Shown: positions 8,866 to 19,184 of the stretch, in pieces
How positions within the stretch are numbered: the first letter of the stretch is position 1
How the letters are laid out: each line of letters opens with the position of its first letter
Source: Gammaproteobacteria bacterium
GTDB taxonomy: Bacteria; Pseudomonadota; Gammaproteobacteria; Burkholderiales; Burkholderiaceae_C
Length of the DNA stretch: 64,000 bases
NCBI GenBank assembly: GCA_018828125.1
Contig: JAHJWB010000023.1
Coordinates: forward strand, 62,001 to 126,000
Direction of reading: 5' to 3'
The notes under the pieces: model-generated
Databases searched by the model: none
What the model saw: the letters and a program-made list of their open reading frames with translations, nothing else
What the model was told of the DNA's origin: nothing
Translations under genes and position numbers: made by a program

Positions 8866-9732
8866 TCAGGATTTCGCTTTCTCGCGCAGCACCGCATTGA
8901 TCTCCGCGCCATAGATCAGCGTGCTCGCGCTGATGTACAGAAACACGAGGGTGGCGACCACACCCGCAAAACTTCCATAGATCAGAGCCAGCTTGCCCGC
9001 TGTGCGCAGCGTGTACGACAGCGTTGCCGCAGCCCCCACCCAGAGAGCGGCGCCGACCAGAGCGCCAGGAAGTACCGTGCTGACGCGCTGTGGAATATCG
9101 GGCAGCCAACCGTACAGCAGCGCGTAGAGCGCCACCAGCGTGAGGTAGGCGACCCCGTAGCGCACACCGTCGTAGAGCCAGATCACATCTGCACCGTCCG
9201 CTGCCACATTGGTCACTACAAAATGCCAGATGCGGGGCATGACGATCACGGAACTGAAGATCACCAAAAGCCCCGAGCCGACCACCACGGTGAACAACGT
9301 GGACTTGATGCGGGCCTTCCAGAACGGCAAACCCCTGTCAATGCCGTAGGAGCGATTGAGCGCCGAACGCACCGCTTGCATGCCGGAGGACCCGGTCCAC
9401 AGCGTGACGGCCAGCCCCACCGTGACCAATGCCTGGTTGCGCTGGGCCAGCACTTGCTGCACCACCGGTTGCATTGCCTCGCGCACCAGTCGCGGCGCAT
9501 AGCCGAGCACCCGCTCGGCCAACGCGGCCGCGTCCCCCGGCTGGCCGATGTACGCCGCGGCGGCGGACAAGAGCAGCAGCAGCGGGAACATCGCCAACAC
9601 CGCCGAAAACGCCAGGCTACCGGCTTGGTTAGCACTCTGGTGCAAAACATAGTTGCGGACCGCCAATACGAGAACGCCCACCACCGGAAGATCGGTGATG
9701 ACGCGGCCCAGGCGACGCAAGCCCTGCATCAT
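8866..9732 (-). CDS. YihY/BrkB-family inner-membrane protein
   Basis: A 288-residue protein with about six hydrophobic segments and the family hallmarks NQAGSLAFSAVLAMFPLLL near the N-terminus and LWTGSSGMQAVRSALNRSYG in the middle. Start chosen at ATG 9732, which overlaps the stop of the upstream gene (ATGA), so the pair is probably translated together. The long frame to 9924 is a shadow of that gene. The family was once annotated as ribonuclease BN, which is wrong; its role is unknown. Confidence 0.88.
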   Translation of the reverse strand: MMQGLRRLGRVITDLPVVGVLVLAVRNYVLHQSANQAGSLAFSAVLAMFPLLLLLSAAAAYIGQPGDAAALAERVLGYAPRLVREAMQPVVQQVLAQRNQALVTVGLAVTLWTGSSGMQAVRSALNRSYGIDRGLPFWKARIKSTLFTVVVGSGLLVIFSSVIVMPRIWHFVVTNVAADGADVIWLYDGVRYGVAYLTLVALYALLYGWLPDIPQRVSTVLPGALVGAALWVGAAATLSYTLRTAGKLALIYGSFAGVVATLVFLYISASTLIYGAEINAVLREKAKS

Positions 9733-10265
9733 GGGTGAAGACGTCCTTCCACCGAGTCGTCCAGCGTTTTGCCGATCGCAGCGCCAATCACCATCTTGGT
9801 GGCGGCCACCAGGCTGCCATGCTTGGTGTCCCAGTAGTAGCCCGAAACCGGTGCAACTTCGATCACCGTCACGCGCGGGTCGTCCTTGCCTTCGGTGAAC
9901 CAGGTTTTCATGATGGGGTCCCACAGCTCATCGATCAGCGCCCGGTCGCGGTGGATGCTTGCGGTGCCATCCAGCACCAGAAAGCCCGAATGCTTGGAGC
10001 CCTGCATAAAGATCCGCACCTGGGGGTCCGCCTCAATCTCGCGGTTCTTGTGGCTATCGGATGCGCTCAAAAACCACAAATGGCCCGCCTCGTCCACCTT
10101 CTCCACCCCCATGGGACGCGTGCCGCGCGTTTCGCTGTGGGGCGCGTTGGTGCAAAAGAAACAGGATTGGGCATCTTCGGCCATTTCGCGGATTCGCTCG
10201 GTGGCGTCCGTGCCGCTCAGGTGCTTGTGCGTGTCTTCGGGCTGGTTCTGGTTGATTGAATCCAT
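9729..10265 (-). CDS. Pyridoxamine-5'-phosphate-oxidase-like flavin/F420 split-barrel protein
   Basis: A 178-residue cytoplasmic protein of the general-stress-protein-26 type: CFFCTNAPHSETRGTRPMG early, GHLWFLSASDSHKNREI, and a central strand VRIFMQGSKHSGFLVLDG typical of the split barrel. The C-terminal GSLVAATKMVIGAAIGK is shared with the stress-protein subgroup. It is unlikely to be PdxH itself, which is longer and has a different phosphate-binding pattern. It overlaps the YihY gene by four bases. Confidence 0.82.
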   Translation of the reverse strand: MDSINQNQPEDTHKHLSGTDATERIREMAEDAQSCFFCTNAPHSETRGTRPMGVEKVDEAGHLWFLSASDSHKNREIEADPQVRIFMQGSKHSGFLVLDGTASIHRDRALIDELWDPIMKTWFTEGKDDPRVTVIEVAPVSGYYWDTKHGSLVAATKMVIGAAIGKTLDDSVEGRLHP

Positions 10266-10643
10266 GGCGCGATCTCCGGTTGTGCCTGAAAAGATCGATT
10301 GGGCCTGAATCGTCTGGCAAGCCCTGTAGGAACTCGACCATTGACATTGCCCTCTCGTGCGGTCTCCGGCACTGTGGCGCGGCCACCCGCTTGGCTGTCC
10401 GCATCACACGCGGGTCGATGTCTTACCGGATCACGTGAATCTTGACTGCTTCGCGGTCTGCGCGGATGTCGCTAGAGTTTTTCAACCGCCACGGATTCGC
10501 CATGACACACACTCTTTATTCGCTCCCACATCCCCATTGCTGCATTGAAGAGCGCCTGAGCAGCCGCACGGTCAGTAATGGGTCGGTTGCAGCCGACGTG
10601 AGCCCCCACCTGTCGGACGGCAAGGCCCGCAGCGGAAAGCCCC
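10266..10643. other. Intergenic region with one doubtful short frame
   Basis: No recognised gene. A 52-codon frame starts at ATG 10502 and ends at 10660, overlapping the start of the next gene; it has no hydrophobic segment, no recognisable motif and no clear ribosome binding site. It could be a coupled leader peptide, but the support is weak. Confidence 0.35.
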
Positions 10644-10883
10644 ATGAGCCATTGGGTTGACCTCATCCAGTGGCCCGCCTTTGCGGCGTCGGTGATTGCA
10701 GCCTGGCTGGTGGGCTCTGAGAACGAGCGCCGCCGAAAATGGGGTTTCTGGGTGTTCCTGGCGAGCAACGTGCTTTGGGTGTGCTGGGGACTACCGGCAG
10801 GAGCCAACGCCGTGATCGCTTTGCAAGTGTGTCTGGCAGTCATGAATGTGCGGGGGCTAGTGAAGGCTGCCAAAAGGAACTGA
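10644..10883 (+). CDS. Small membrane protein, unknown function
   Basis: 79 residues, mostly hydrophobic: segments at about 9-23 (WPAFAASVIAAWLVG), 31-47 (KWGFWVFLASNVLWVCW) and 52-70, with a charged ENERRRK loop and a basic C-terminus. This suggests two or three inner-membrane helices. A GGAAAG lies upstream of the ATG. I do not recognise a named family. Confidence 0.65.
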   Translation: MSHWVDLIQWPAFAASVIAAWLVGSENERRRKWGFWVFLASNVLWVCWGLPAGANAVIALQVCLAVMNVRGLVKAAKRN

Positions 10884-10997
10884 GTTCGGTTGGAGGTTCC
10901 AGGCAAAGACGCGCACATCGGCTCGACCTTTACTCCTACACGAAGCGCCAGACGATTGCGCGAACCTCGACGTCCAAACTTTGAAAGGACCTTTCTT

Positions 10998-11132
10998 ATG
11001 CGCAAAATGATCTTGATGGCGGTAGCCGGTTACCTGTGGAAAAAGTACCGGGGCCAGAAACAGGCCGAACGCAACTCCGCCAATTCCGCCAATACCGCAC
11101 CTGTGCGAACCGCGACAGCGGATCACCCATAA
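10998..11132 (+). CDS. Small protein, 44 residues, unknown function
   Basis: ATG at 10998 is preceded by AAAGGA with an 8-base spacer. The N-terminal half MRKMILMAVAGYLWKKYRG is a short hydrophobic stretch followed by basic residues; the rest is polar (Asn/Ala/Thr). It is probably a membrane-associated small protein. The strong ribosome binding site is the main evidence. Confidence 0.55.
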   Translation: MRKMILMAVAGYLWKKYRGQKQAERNSANSANTAPVRTATADHP

Positions 11133-11251
11133 CGGATTCCAATGGGGCGTGCATACCCGGCGCGCCAACTAGGCCGCGACAGGCGTGATGGGCGCGGTGG
11201 GTGGCCCGGGTGGCCCTAACCTCTTTGCGCTGCAAATCGGAGACTTTTACG

Positions 11252-11731
11252 ATGCCCAACAAAAACACCGTCTGCCTCTGGTTCAATGGCACGGCCTTGG
11301 AAGCAGCCACGTTTTACGCCGCCACCTTTCCCGACAGCGCCGTGGGCCGCGTCATGCACGCGCCGGGAGACTACCCCGATGGAAAACAAGGCGATGTCCT
11401 GACCGTGGAGTTCACCGTGATGGGCATTCCGTGCTTAGGGCTGAACGGGGGCCCGACATTCACGCACAGCGAAGCGTTCTCGTTTCAAGTAGCCACCGAC
11501 GACCAGGCCGAGACGGACCGGCTGTGGAATGCCATCATCAACAATGGCGGCCAGGAAAGCGCATGCGGCTGGTGCAAGGACCGGTGGGGGCTGTCTTGGC
11601 AGATCACGCCACGGGTGCTGACGCAGGCCATCCACGACCCAGACCGCGCAGCGGCCAAGCGCGCCTTCGACGCCATGATGGAGATGCGCAAGATTGATGT
11701 TGCGGCGATTGAGGCTGCTTGGCGGGGGTGA
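11252..11731 (+). CDS. VOC-family protein, PhnB / 3-demethylubiquinone methyltransferase-like
   Basis: 159 residues from ATG 11252 (MPNKNTVCLWFNGTALEAA). The pattern CLWFNG...AATFYAATFPDS, TVEFTVMGIPCLGLNGGP and CGWCKDRWGLSWQITPRVL is that of the small glyoxalase-fold subgroup named after PhnB. Despite the Pfam name these are not methyltransferases, and no activity can be assigned. A repeat A copy follows the stop after about 50 bases. Confidence 0.85.
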   Translation: MPNKNTVCLWFNGTALEAATFYAATFPDSAVGRVMHAPGDYPDGKQGDVLTVEFTVMGIPCLGLNGGPTFTHSEAFSFQVATDDQAETDRLWNAIINNGGQESACGWCKDRWGLSWQITPRVLTQAIHDPDRAAAKRAFDAMMEMRKIDVAAIEAAWRG

Positions 11732-11781
11732 ATGGCGTTCGGCCGTACGGCTTTTCAGGCGGCAAGTCTCAATATGTTTAG

Positions 11782-11835
11782 CTCAAATTGGCCTCTAGCG
11801 CTTATCCATAAAGCGTCATAAGCTATATATTTGAT
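11782..11835 (+). repeat. Dispersed repeat A, copy 2
   Basis: CAAATTGGCCTCTAGCGCTT, then ATCCATAAAGCG and AAGCTATATATTTGATAG. It lies between the VOC gene and the convergent ClC gene. Confidence 0.9.
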
Positions 11836-11911
11836 AGCGAATTGGGCAACTTTTAGCAAATGCTTTCCGCGATGTTTTTGCCGTCTTTCAGGGCAAACCC
11901 AAATTTCAAAT

Positions 11912-13354
11912 CTAAGGGCTGGCAGGGGGTGGTACGTTGGACGCAGAAGGATTTCCCTGAGCGCCCACCTCCACCGCCGGTCCCTCAGGCATGGCCTCTG
12001 CGGGGGTTGTGCCCGGGGGTTCCGCGGGAGATTGGGGCGCCGCTGGCGGCAGAGTGCTCAGCATGTACAGGGCCAGCGTTTCATACAGGGGCCGTGCCAA
12101 CATGCGGGACACCAGGCTGGCCAGCATGGCAGATGCCATCAGGCTCAACACCATGGCGTGGCCGTCCACCATCTCCATCACGATGATGAAAGCCGTCATG
12201 GGTGCCTGCGTGACGGCTGCCAGGAAAGCGGCCATGCCCATGGCGATGAGGGCAGGCGCAATGTCGCTGCCCATCAGCATGGCCACGTTGTGGCCCACGC
12301 CCGCGCCAATCGAAAGCGACGGCGCGAAAATTCCGCCCGGAATGCCCACCCATGCGGACAGCCAGGTGGCCACAAATTTAAGGGTGACGTAAAACGCAGG
12401 CACATCGGCCTGGCCCTCCAGCATGTGCTTGACCGCCTCAGACCCGGCGCCAAACGTGGCCCCGCCGGTGACCAGCCCGATCACGGCCACCACCAGCGCA
12501 CCCACCGCCGCGAACCGCACCGGGAACCGCGCCCGCAGAAAGTTCAGTCGCTCCGGCGCCGCCGTGAGCGAGGCGGCCATCAGCTTGGCAAAAAGCCCGC
12601 CCAGCCCGCCACACGCCAGCGTCACGCACAGGCCGGGCAACACCGCATCCCACGACAGGCTAGGCACCTGGATGCGGCCAAAGTAGCTCAGGTTGCCAAA
12701 CGCGGAGACGCCTATCAGCCCCGCCAGCACGATGCCAGCGATCAGCAGGCCGCTGGAGCGGGACTCCAGCTTGCGCGACAGCTCCTCAAACGCAAAGATC
12801 ACCCCGGCCAGCGGCGCGTTGAATGCCGCCGCAATGCCCGCCGCGCCCCCCGCCACCAGCAAACCGTGGCTGGTGATGCCCGAATGCGGCCCGAACCAGC
12901 GCCGCGCGTGGTGCATGACCCCTGCGGCCACCTGCACTGATGGCCCTTCACGCCCTATCGACAGACCGGCCAGAAACCCGGCGCTGGCCAACACCATCTT
13001 GGAAAACGACAGCCACAGCGACACGAACCGCCCGCGGTGGGTGCTGTCGAGCCCAGGCTCCAGCGCCACCATCACCTGCGGAATGCCCGAGCCTGCCGCC
13101 CCCGGCGCCCAGCGACGCGTGGCCCACACGGCACCCGCCGTGATGGCAGGCGTCCACACCAGCACCGCCCAGCCGCCCTGCCAGTGAAAGACGCGCTCAA
13201 ACAGGCCAAATGCGCCCTCGGCCATGAGCGTGAACACCACCACACACAGCCCGGCAGCCGCTGCGTAGGCCAGCACCACACTGCGCTCCAGCCAGCGCCT
13301 GCCGTTCTTGAACTCTTGATTCAGGTTGTCGAGAAAGTCAGGCTGTTGGTGCAT
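11912..13354 (-). CDS. ClC-family chloride channel / H+-Cl- antiporter
   Basis: Inner-membrane protein, 480 residues from ATG 13354 (MHQQPDFLDNLN). The three ion-path motifs are intact: GSGIPQ, GREGP (with the gating Glu) and GGIFAPSLSIG. About ten to twelve hydrophobic segments follow the ClC order. The C-terminal ~45 residues after the last helix are Pro/Ala-rich and there is no CBS pair. It may help acid resistance or anion balance as bacterial ClC exchangers do. Frames upstream of 13354 lack similarity. Confidence 0.94.
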   Translation of the reverse strand: MHQQPDFLDNLNQEFKNGRRWLERSVVLAYAAAAGLCVVVFTLMAEGAFGLFERVFHWQGGWAVLVWTPAITAGAVWATRRWAPGAAGSGIPQVMVALEPGLDSTHRGRFVSLWLSFSKMVLASAGFLAGLSIGREGPSVQVAAGVMHHARRWFGPHSGITSHGLLVAGGAAGIAAAFNAPLAGVIFAFEELSRKLESRSSGLLIAGIVLAGLIGVSAFGNLSYFGRIQVPSLSWDAVLPGLCVTLACGGLGGLFAKLMAASLTAAPERLNFLRARFPVRFAAVGALVVAVIGLVTGGATFGAGSEAVKHMLEGQADVPAFYVTLKFVATWLSAWVGIPGGIFAPSLSIGAGVGHNVAMLMGSDIAPALIAMGMAAFLAAVTQAPMTAFIIVMEMVDGHAMVLSLMASAMLASLVSRMLARPLYETLALYMLSTLPPAAPQSPAEPPGTTPAEAMPEGPAVEVGAQGNPSASNVPPPASP

Positions 13355-13750
13355 GGGCCAATGAGCGTGTGGGATGGGTCGAGATGAGGCGGCACGAGAC
13401 CGGGCGGGGAAGGAAGAAAGGAAGAAGGACGAACGCAAAAGGAATAGCAATCACTGGGCCAGGGGCCTGCTGAACCTGGAAATCGTTGGCTGCCCATTTT
13501 CCCCAGCGGTCCATTTTTGCACGCGCGCCATGGCGCGCACGGCGTGGGCGCCAGCCCGCGCACCGCGCCAGTCTGGCTTTGGCACATGGCCAAGGGCTTC
13601 AGCGCAGGACGGGCGCCACTGCGGCAGATTGCCTCTGATGCGTCGGCTGGGGGGCACGGCCTGTGGCTTCAATGCGAGCCAAATTGCAAGCAAAACGGCC
13701 TCTAGCGCTTATCCAACAATCGCTAGTAGCTATATATTCAGTAGCACACA
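13355..13750. other. Intergenic region between the ClC and LysR genes
   Basis: Holds a repeat A copy (13681-13745) just after the LysR stop. The rest (13355-13680) should contain the ClC promoter; I see no gene. Confidence 0.6.
13681..13745 (+). repeat. Dispersed repeat A, copy 3
   Basis: CGGCCTCTAGCGCTTATCC, then CGCTAGTAGCTATATATTCA and GTAG. It ends six bases from the stop codon of the LysR gene. Confidence 0.92.
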
Positions 13751-14671
13751 TCAATGCCCAGCCACCGGCGCATGTACCGCCATCAGCCCCACCACCCAAT
13801 CCATAAACACCCGCAGCTTGGCGCTCACATGCCGTTGGGGCGGGTAGGCCACGTACAGGGGCATGGGGTCCATCGTCCAGTCTTCAAACAGCGGCACCAG
13901 TTCGCCGCTGGCGACGTGGGGGCCCGCCATGTATTCGGGCAGCCACAACACGCCCATGCCCGCCAAACCGGCGGCCAGGTAGGCGTTGCCGTCGTCCACA
14001 GCGCACACGTAGCGGCCCTGGGCCTGCACCTGCTCTGCGCCGCGACGCATCGAAAACGGCAACGGTTTGCCGGTGCGCGCCCATAGGAACCCGACGGTGT
14101 AATGGTGGTGGCCGCCCTCCAGCACCTGGGGGTGCTCGGGCATGCCGGCGCGCTGCAGGTAGCTGGGGGCGGCATACACGTGCAGGGCGAGGTCGCCCAC
14201 GTGGCGGGCGATGAGGGCCGGGTTGGTCAGGGTGCCACCGCGCACCACGCAGTCCACGTTGTCACCCACCATGTCGACCACGCGGTCGCTCACGCCCAAG
14301 TCGAGCTGGATGTCGGGGTACTGCGCGTGGAACGCCGGCAGCGCGGGGATGAGGATGAGGCGGGCCAGCGGGCTGGGCACGTCCACCCGCAGGTGGCCTC
14401 GGGGCGTGGCCGATGCGCTGGAGAGGCTGGTTTCGGCATCGTCCATGTCGGCGAGCAGGCGCACCACCCGCTCGTAATACGCCGCACCGTCCGCCGTGAC
14501 CTTGACGGTGCGCGTGGTGCGGTGCAGCAGCTTCACGCGCAGTCGGGCCTCCAGCTGCTGCACCAGCTGGGTGACGGTGGTGCGGCTCATGTGCAAGGTG
14601 TGGGCGGCTTTGGTGAAGCTGCCAGATTCCACCACGCGGGCAAAGGCCTGCATAGCGTCAAAACGGTCCAT
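13751..14671 (-). CDS. LysR-family transcriptional regulator
   Basis: 306 residues from ATG 14671 (MDRFDAMQAFARVVESGSFT). The N-terminal winged helix spans about residues 5-65 (AAHTLHMSRTTVTQLVQQLE), followed by a LysR substrate-binding domain. It is divergent from the RidA-type gene at 14863, so that gene is the first candidate target. The effector is unknown. Confidence 0.92.
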   Translation of the reverse strand: MDRFDAMQAFARVVESGSFTKAAHTLHMSRTTVTQLVQQLEARLRVKLLHRTTRTVKVTADGAAYYERVVRLLADMDDAETSLSSASATPRGHLRVDVPSPLARLILIPALPAFHAQYPDIQLDLGVSDRVVDMVGDNVDCVVRGGTLTNPALIARHVGDLALHVYAAPSYLQRAGMPEHPQVLEGGHHHYTVGFLWARTGKPLPFSMRRGAEQVQAQGRYVCAVDDGNAYLAAGLAGMGVLWLPEYMAGPHVASGELVPLFEDWTMDPMPLYVAYPPQRHVSAKLRVFMDWVVGLMAVHAPVAGH

Positions 14672-14862
14672 GGGGTTGCTCCTGGAGGGCGGTTGCCAGT
14701 CGCCTGGCTGCGGCAAAGCTGCGCGGCGCGATGCCCCGATTGTTTGGATTTTACGAACAGTGGTGGACAGACTTGCCTGTTTATCTGCCACCCAGAGCGC
14801 CCTAAATTTGACCCATCACCAACCCCGGGCCGCTTCAGGCCCACGATGAAGGATTGCTTTTC

Positions 14863-15252
14863 ATGTCCCAACGCGACGTTGTGTTTCCCCCCGGCCGCCA
14901 GGCCCTCTATGAACGCCACCGCTATTCGCCAGCGGTCCGAGCCAACGGCTTCCTGTTTGTCTCGGGCCAGGTCGGCAGCCGCGACGACGGCTCGCCCGAA
15001 CCCGATTTCGAAGTGCAGGTGCGGCGGGCGTTTGACAACCTCCAAGCCACTTTGCTGGCGGCAGGGTGTGGGCTGGACGACATCGTGGACGTCACCACGT
15101 TCAGCACCGACCCCGAGAAGCAGTTCGAGACCGTGCTGGCCGTGAAGGACGCATTTTTTCCGCAAGCGCCGTACCCCAACTGGACAGCGCTGGGCGTCAA
15201 CTGGCTGGCCGGTTTTGATTTCGAGATCAAGGTGATCGCGAAGCTGCCTTGA
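14863..15252 (+). CDS. RidA-family protein (YjgF/YER057c/UK114)
   Basis: 129 residues from ATG 14863, with GAAGGA 9 bases upstream. The pattern GFLFVSGQVGSRDDG, VRRAFDNLQATLLAAGCGLDD and AFFPQAPYPNWTALGV fits the trimeric RidA fold. True RidA deaminates reactive enamine/imine intermediates, but the canonical substrate Arg near the C-terminus (R-x-x-x-E in many members) is not obvious here: the end reads NWLAGFDFEIKVIA. It probably belongs to one of the Rid1-7 subgroups and not to archetypal RidA. Confidence 0.85.
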   Translation: MSQRDVVFPPGRQALYERHRYSPAVRANGFLFVSGQVGSRDDGSPEPDFEVQVRRAFDNLQATLLAAGCGLDDIVDVTTFSTDPEKQFETVLAVKDAFFPQAPYPNWTALGVNWLAGFDFEIKVIAKLP

Positions 15253-15482
15253 TGCCGTGATGCAGCCGACGGCTCAGTTGGCATGCTTTGAACGGGAATC
15301 ATCGTTCGGGCTGCGCTGGCCGCAGCCTCGTGCGGCCTTCGACCTGCTCAGCGCAAATGGTTTCAGGCATTGCGCGCAAGGCAGACATCCGCCGCGCAGG
15401 CAGCGCCGCGCCGCCATGCTGCGCCCGGATTTGCGGTCTTGACCTACAAACCCGAGAGAAATGGCCGTCCGATACTGGGCGC

Positions 15483-16829
15483 ATGAACACGCACAGCCAC
15501 CCCGCACCCCACTCTTTTCGCCCCTGGGGGCCGCTGTTCGCGGCACTGATCGCAGGCTCCACCCTAGGGGTGTCTGCACAACCCTCCCTCGGCGTGGGCG
15601 CCAACCCGCAGTTGCCGCCGCCTGACGAAAACCTTCTGCTCCCCACCGTCAACATTGCGCCCGCCGAGGGCTGGCCGCAGGGGACGATGCCGCAAGCCGT
15701 GGCGGGCTTTCGTGTCACGGCGTTTGCAACGGGCCTGGACCACCCGCGCTGGGTTTACACCCTGCCCAACGGCGACGTGCTGGTGGCCGAGAGCAACAAG
15801 CCCGAACCCGAACCGGGCGCCAAAAACGTGCATGCCGAAGGCCTGCGCGGCAAGGCAATGGGCCTGGTGCAAAAACGCGCCGGGGCAGGTGTGCCCAGCG
15901 CCAACCGCATCACGCTGCTGCGCGACGCCGATGGCGACGGCGTGGCCGAAACCCGGTCCGTTTTCATGAAAGACCTCGTGTCGCCGTTTGGCATGGCACT
16001 GGTGGGCAACCAGTTGTACATCGCCAATGCCAATGCCATCGTCAAAGTGACGTATGAAACGGGTCAGACCTCCAATACCTCGGCGGTCACCAAGGTCACC
16101 GACCTGCCTGCCGGGGCCAACCACCACTGGACCAAAAATATCCTTGCCAGTGCCGATGGCAGCAAGCTGTACGCGACCGTGGGGTCCAACAGCAATATCG
16201 GTGACAACGGCATGGAATCTGAACAAGGCCGCGCCGCCATCTGGGAAGTCGACCTGGCCAGCGGCAACAAGCGACTGTTTGCCACCGGCTTGCGCAACCC
16301 CAACGGCTTGGGCTGGGAGCCGCAAAGCAAGGCGCTGTGGACAGTGGTGAACGAGCGCGACGAGCTTGGCAACGACCTGGTGCCCGACTATCTGACCTCG
16401 GTGAAGGACGGCGCTTTTTATGGCTGGCCGTGGAGCTACTTTGGCCAGAACGTGGATACGCGCGTCAAACCGGCCAACCCGGACAGGGTGGCCAAGGCGA
16501 TTGCACCGGACTACGGCCTGGGTGCACATGTGGCACCGCTCGGGTTGACCTTCTCTGATGCGCGCATGCCTGCGGCGTTTGCCAGTGGCGCCTTCATCGG
16601 TCAACACGGCTCCTGGAACCGCAAGGACCTGGCGGGCTACAACGTGGTGTTTGTGCCCTTTGCGGACGGCAAGCCGTCTGGCCCACCGGTGGAGTTTTTG
16701 CGCGGATTTCTGAACGCCGAAGGCAAGGCCTTTGGCCGACCCGTGGGCGTCACCCTGGATGGTAAGGGCGCGCTGCTGGTGGCGGACGATGTGGGCAATG
16801 CCATCTGGCGCGTGGGCCGCGCCGAATGA
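15483..16829 (+). CDS. PQQ-dependent sugar (sorbosone-type) dehydrogenase
   Basis: 448 residues from ATG 15483, with a signal peptide ([17 protein letters not shown]) that points to the periplasm. The six-bladed propeller pattern of soluble quinoprotein glucose/L-sorbosone dehydrogenases is visible: [89 protein letters not shown] and [12 protein letters not shown]. It would oxidise an aldose or aldehyde with PQQ and pass electrons onward. Its stop overlaps the start of the TonB receptor gene (ATGA), so the two form a coupled operon. No pqq synthesis gene lies in the window. Confidence 0.9.
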   Translation: MNTHSHPAPHSFRPWGPLFAALIAGSTLGVSAQPSLGVGANPQLPPPDENLLLPTVNIAPAEGWPQGTMPQAVAGFRVTAFATGLDHPRWVYTLPNGDVLVAESNKPEPEPGAKNVHAEGLRGKAMGLVQKRAGAGVPSANRITLLRDADGDGVAETRSVFMKDLVSPFGMALVGNQLYIANANAIVKVTYETGQTSNTSAVTKVTDLPAGANHHWTKNILASADGSKLYATVGSNSNIGDNGMESEQGRAAIWEVDLASGNKRLFATGLRNPNGLGWEPQSKALWTVVNERDELGNDLVPDYLTSVKDGAFYGWPWSYFGQNVDTRVKPANPDRVAKAIAPDYGLGAHVAPLGLTFSDARMPAAFASGAFIGQHGSWNRKDLAGYNVVFVPFADGKPSGPPVEFLRGFLNAEGKAFGRPVGVTLDGKGALLVADDVGNAIWRVGRAE

Positions 16830-19105
16830 CCGCGCCACCCGCCCCCTCTTTTCCCCTCCCGCAGCCTTGTGCACAACGTGTTTTTCCACCGCTACCGCCC
16901 CTGCAGCACCATGCCGCGTTTTTTCTAACGCCTGCACCGTCCCGGCCGCGTGGTTGGCAAGGGCTCGTGCCGCTACTCGCCGGTTGGGCCTGTGCCGCTG
17001 CACATGCACAGGCCCCCGCACCGAACGACCCGGCCGCCCCTGACCCGGCCGCGCGCGAAGCAGCCGTGGTGCCCGCTCCCTCACTTTCAACCCCTTCCAC
17101 ACCGCCCACCCTGTCCACGGTCGAAGTGATCGACAGCGCCGAGGCCCAGCGCCGCTTTGACAGCGCCGCCAGCCACACCAGCGTGGCGGTGGACGGACTT
17201 GCGGCCACCACGCCGCTTGTCCACTTGTCTGAAATTCTGGCCGGGCAGGCCGGAGTGGTGGCGCAAGACCGCGGCAACTACGCACAAGACCTGCAGATTG
17301 CCGTACGCGGGTTTGGCGCGCGGTCCACGTTTGGGGTGCGGGGGGTGCGTGTGCTGGTGGACGGCATTCCGGCCACCATGCCGGACGGCCAGGGCCAGGC
17401 GGCCACCGCGCACCTGCCTTCGGCCGCCCAGGTCGATGTGCTGCGTGGCCCGCTGGCGCAGTTGTACGGCAACGCAGCGGGGGGCGTGGTGCAGGTCACC
17501 ACGCGCGACCCCCGGCCTGGCGGTGCGGCACAGGCAGGCGTGGCCGTGGGTTCCTACGGCCAGCGTCTGGTAGATGCGTCGCTCGACTTTGGCGATCAGC
17601 GCCTAGGTGGGCTGGTGGACCTGTCGCACTTCGAGACCGACGGCTGGCGCGCGCGCAGTGCGGCGCGACGCACGCACTTCAACGGCAAACTGGTGGCACG
17701 CCCCGATGGCCGCACCCGCATCACCGCGCTGCTCAACTTGTACGACCAGCCGCTGGCACAGGACCCGCTGGGCCTGAACCTGGCCCAGTTCCAGAGCGAC
17801 CCGCGCCAGGCCGCTGCCGTGGCCACTGCGTTTGACACCCGCAAGTCGGTGGGGCAAAACCAGCTGGGGGTGGTGCTGGAGCACCAGCTCAACAGTGTCG
17901 ACAGCCTGCAACTGCGCGCCTATGGCGGCTCACGCCAGCTGACGCAGCACCTGTCCTTCAGCGGCGCGGCGGCCAACAGCGCCGGAGGCGTAGTCGACCT
18001 GGACCGTGGCTATCACGGTGTGGGCATGGCCTGGACACGGGCCCTGCGGATGGAATCGGGCCTGCCCCTGACCTGGACCGTGGGCCTGGATGCCAACCGC
18101 ATGTCCGAACACCGCCGGGGGTTTGTGAACCAGTCCGGCGAGAGCGGGGACCCGCGGCGCAACGAAAACGACCGCGCCACCAACACCGATCTGTACGCAC
18201 AACTCGACGCCTGGATTTCACCGCGCTGGCGCGCCGTGGCGGGGTTCCGGGCCAGCCAGGTGCGCGTGAAGGTGGACGACCACTTCATCACCCCCGCCAA
18301 CCCCGACGACAGTGGCGCGCGCACTTGGCGCCACACCAGCCCGGTGGCGGGGCTGGTGTGGAGCGCGACAGACACGCTCAACCTGTACGCCAACATCGGC
18401 CGTGGATTTGAAACGCCCACGCTCTCCGAAATGGCCTACAGCGTCGGCAACACCGGGCCGAACTTTGGTCTATCTGCCGCGCGCAGTCGGCAGTGGGAGG
18501 TGGGCGCCAAATGGAAGGGCGAACACCAGCAACTGGACGTGGCCTGGTTTGACACACGCAGCCGCGGCGAGATCGTGCCGGTGGAAACTGTCAACGGCCG
18601 GTCGGTGTTCCAGAACGTGGACAACGTTCGCCGGCGCGGCCTGGAGCTGGCGTGGCGGGCCGAGATGGGCCCCTGGACGCCGCGTGCCAGCTACACCTAC
18701 CTCGACGCCTATTTTGGCAACCCCTATACGGGCGCGGGCGGTGCCGCCATCGCAGCGGGCAACCGGCTGCCGGGCACGGCGCGGCACATGGCGCAACTGG
18801 CCGTCGACTACGCCCCCACCCCACGCTGGCAGGTGGGCGGCACGCTGAACCTGGCAGGCGCGGTGTTTGCCAACGACACCAACACGGCGTCCGCGCCCGG
18901 CTACGCTGTGGCGGGCCTGAATGCGGGGTATCAGCTAGGCGACTCGGCGCAGGGCAGCACCCGTTGGCAGCTGTGGGCGCGGCTGGACAACCTGTTCAAC
19001 CGGCGCTACGCGGGCACGCTCATCGTGAACGATGGCAACGGCCGCTTCTTTGAGCCCGCAGCGGGCAGGCGGCTGATGGTAGGGGTGCGCGCGCAGTTTC
19101 TGTAA
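16826..19105 (+). CDS. pqqU: TonB-dependent receptor resembling PQQ transporter PqqU (YncD)
   Basis: Outer-membrane receptor, up to 759 residues. The plug has [20 protein letters not shown] and [14 protein letters not shown], then [20 protein letters not shown]; mid-barrel has the [12 protein letters not shown] block and the end reads [20 protein letters not shown] then [10 protein letters not shown]. From memory these blocks match E. coli YncD, shown to import PQQ, far better than siderophore receptors. The signal peptide seems to begin near residue 42 ([21 protein letters not shown]), so the true start may lie downstream of ATG 16826, although the ATGA overlap favours 16826. Pairing with a PQQ enzyme supports PQQ uptake; ligand identity is inference. 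Confidence 0.85.
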   Translation: MTAPPAPSFPLPQPCAQRVFPPLPPLQHHAAFFLTPAPSRPRGWQGLVPLLAGWACAAAHAQAPAPNDPAAPDPAAREAAVVPAPSLSTPSTPPTLSTVEVIDSAEAQRRFDSAASHTSVAVDGLAATTPLVHLSEILAGQAGVVAQDRGNYAQDLQIAVRGFGARSTFGVRGVRVLVDGIPATMPDGQGQAATAHLPSAAQVDVLRGPLAQLYGNAAGGVVQVTTRDPRPGGAAQAGVAVGSYGQRLVDASLDFGDQRLGGLVDLSHFETDGWRARSAARRTHFNGKLVARPDGRTRITALLNLYDQPLAQDPLGLNLAQFQSDPRQAAAVATAFDTRKSVGQNQLGVVLEHQLNSVDSLQLRAYGGSRQLTQHLSFSGAAANSAGGVVDLDRGYHGVGMAWTRALRMESGLPLTWTVGLDANRMSEHRRGFVNQSGESGDPRRNENDRATNTDLYAQLDAWISPRWRAVAGFRASQVRVKVDDHFITPANPDDSGARTWRHTSPVAGLVWSATDTLNLYANIGRGFETPTLSEMAYSVGNTGPNFGLSAARSRQWEVGAKWKGEHQQLDVAWFDTRSRGEIVPVETVNGRSVFQNVDNVRRRGLELAWRAEMGPWTPRASYTYLDAYFGNPYTGAGGAAIAAGNRLPGTARHMAQLAVDYAPTPRWQVGGTLNLAGAVFANDTNTASAPGYAVAGLNAGYQLGDSAQGSTRWQLWARLDNLFNRRYAGTLIVNDGNGRFFEPAAGRRLMVGVRAQFL

Positions 19106-19184
19106 GCCCTGCGAGCGCCCGGTTTCCGCAGAAAAAACGCTGGCCGCCGCAGCCTCATCGCAAGACAGGGGCCGGATTGACAAA

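Noticed and set aside
10502-10660. Possible 52-codon gene before the small membrane protein
   Set aside because: Only the overlap with the next start supports it; composition and ribosome binding site do not.
15564-17285. A 573-codon open frame opposite the PQQ dehydrogenase
   Set aside because: Antisense shadow; the plus-strand gene has a signal peptide and family motifs.
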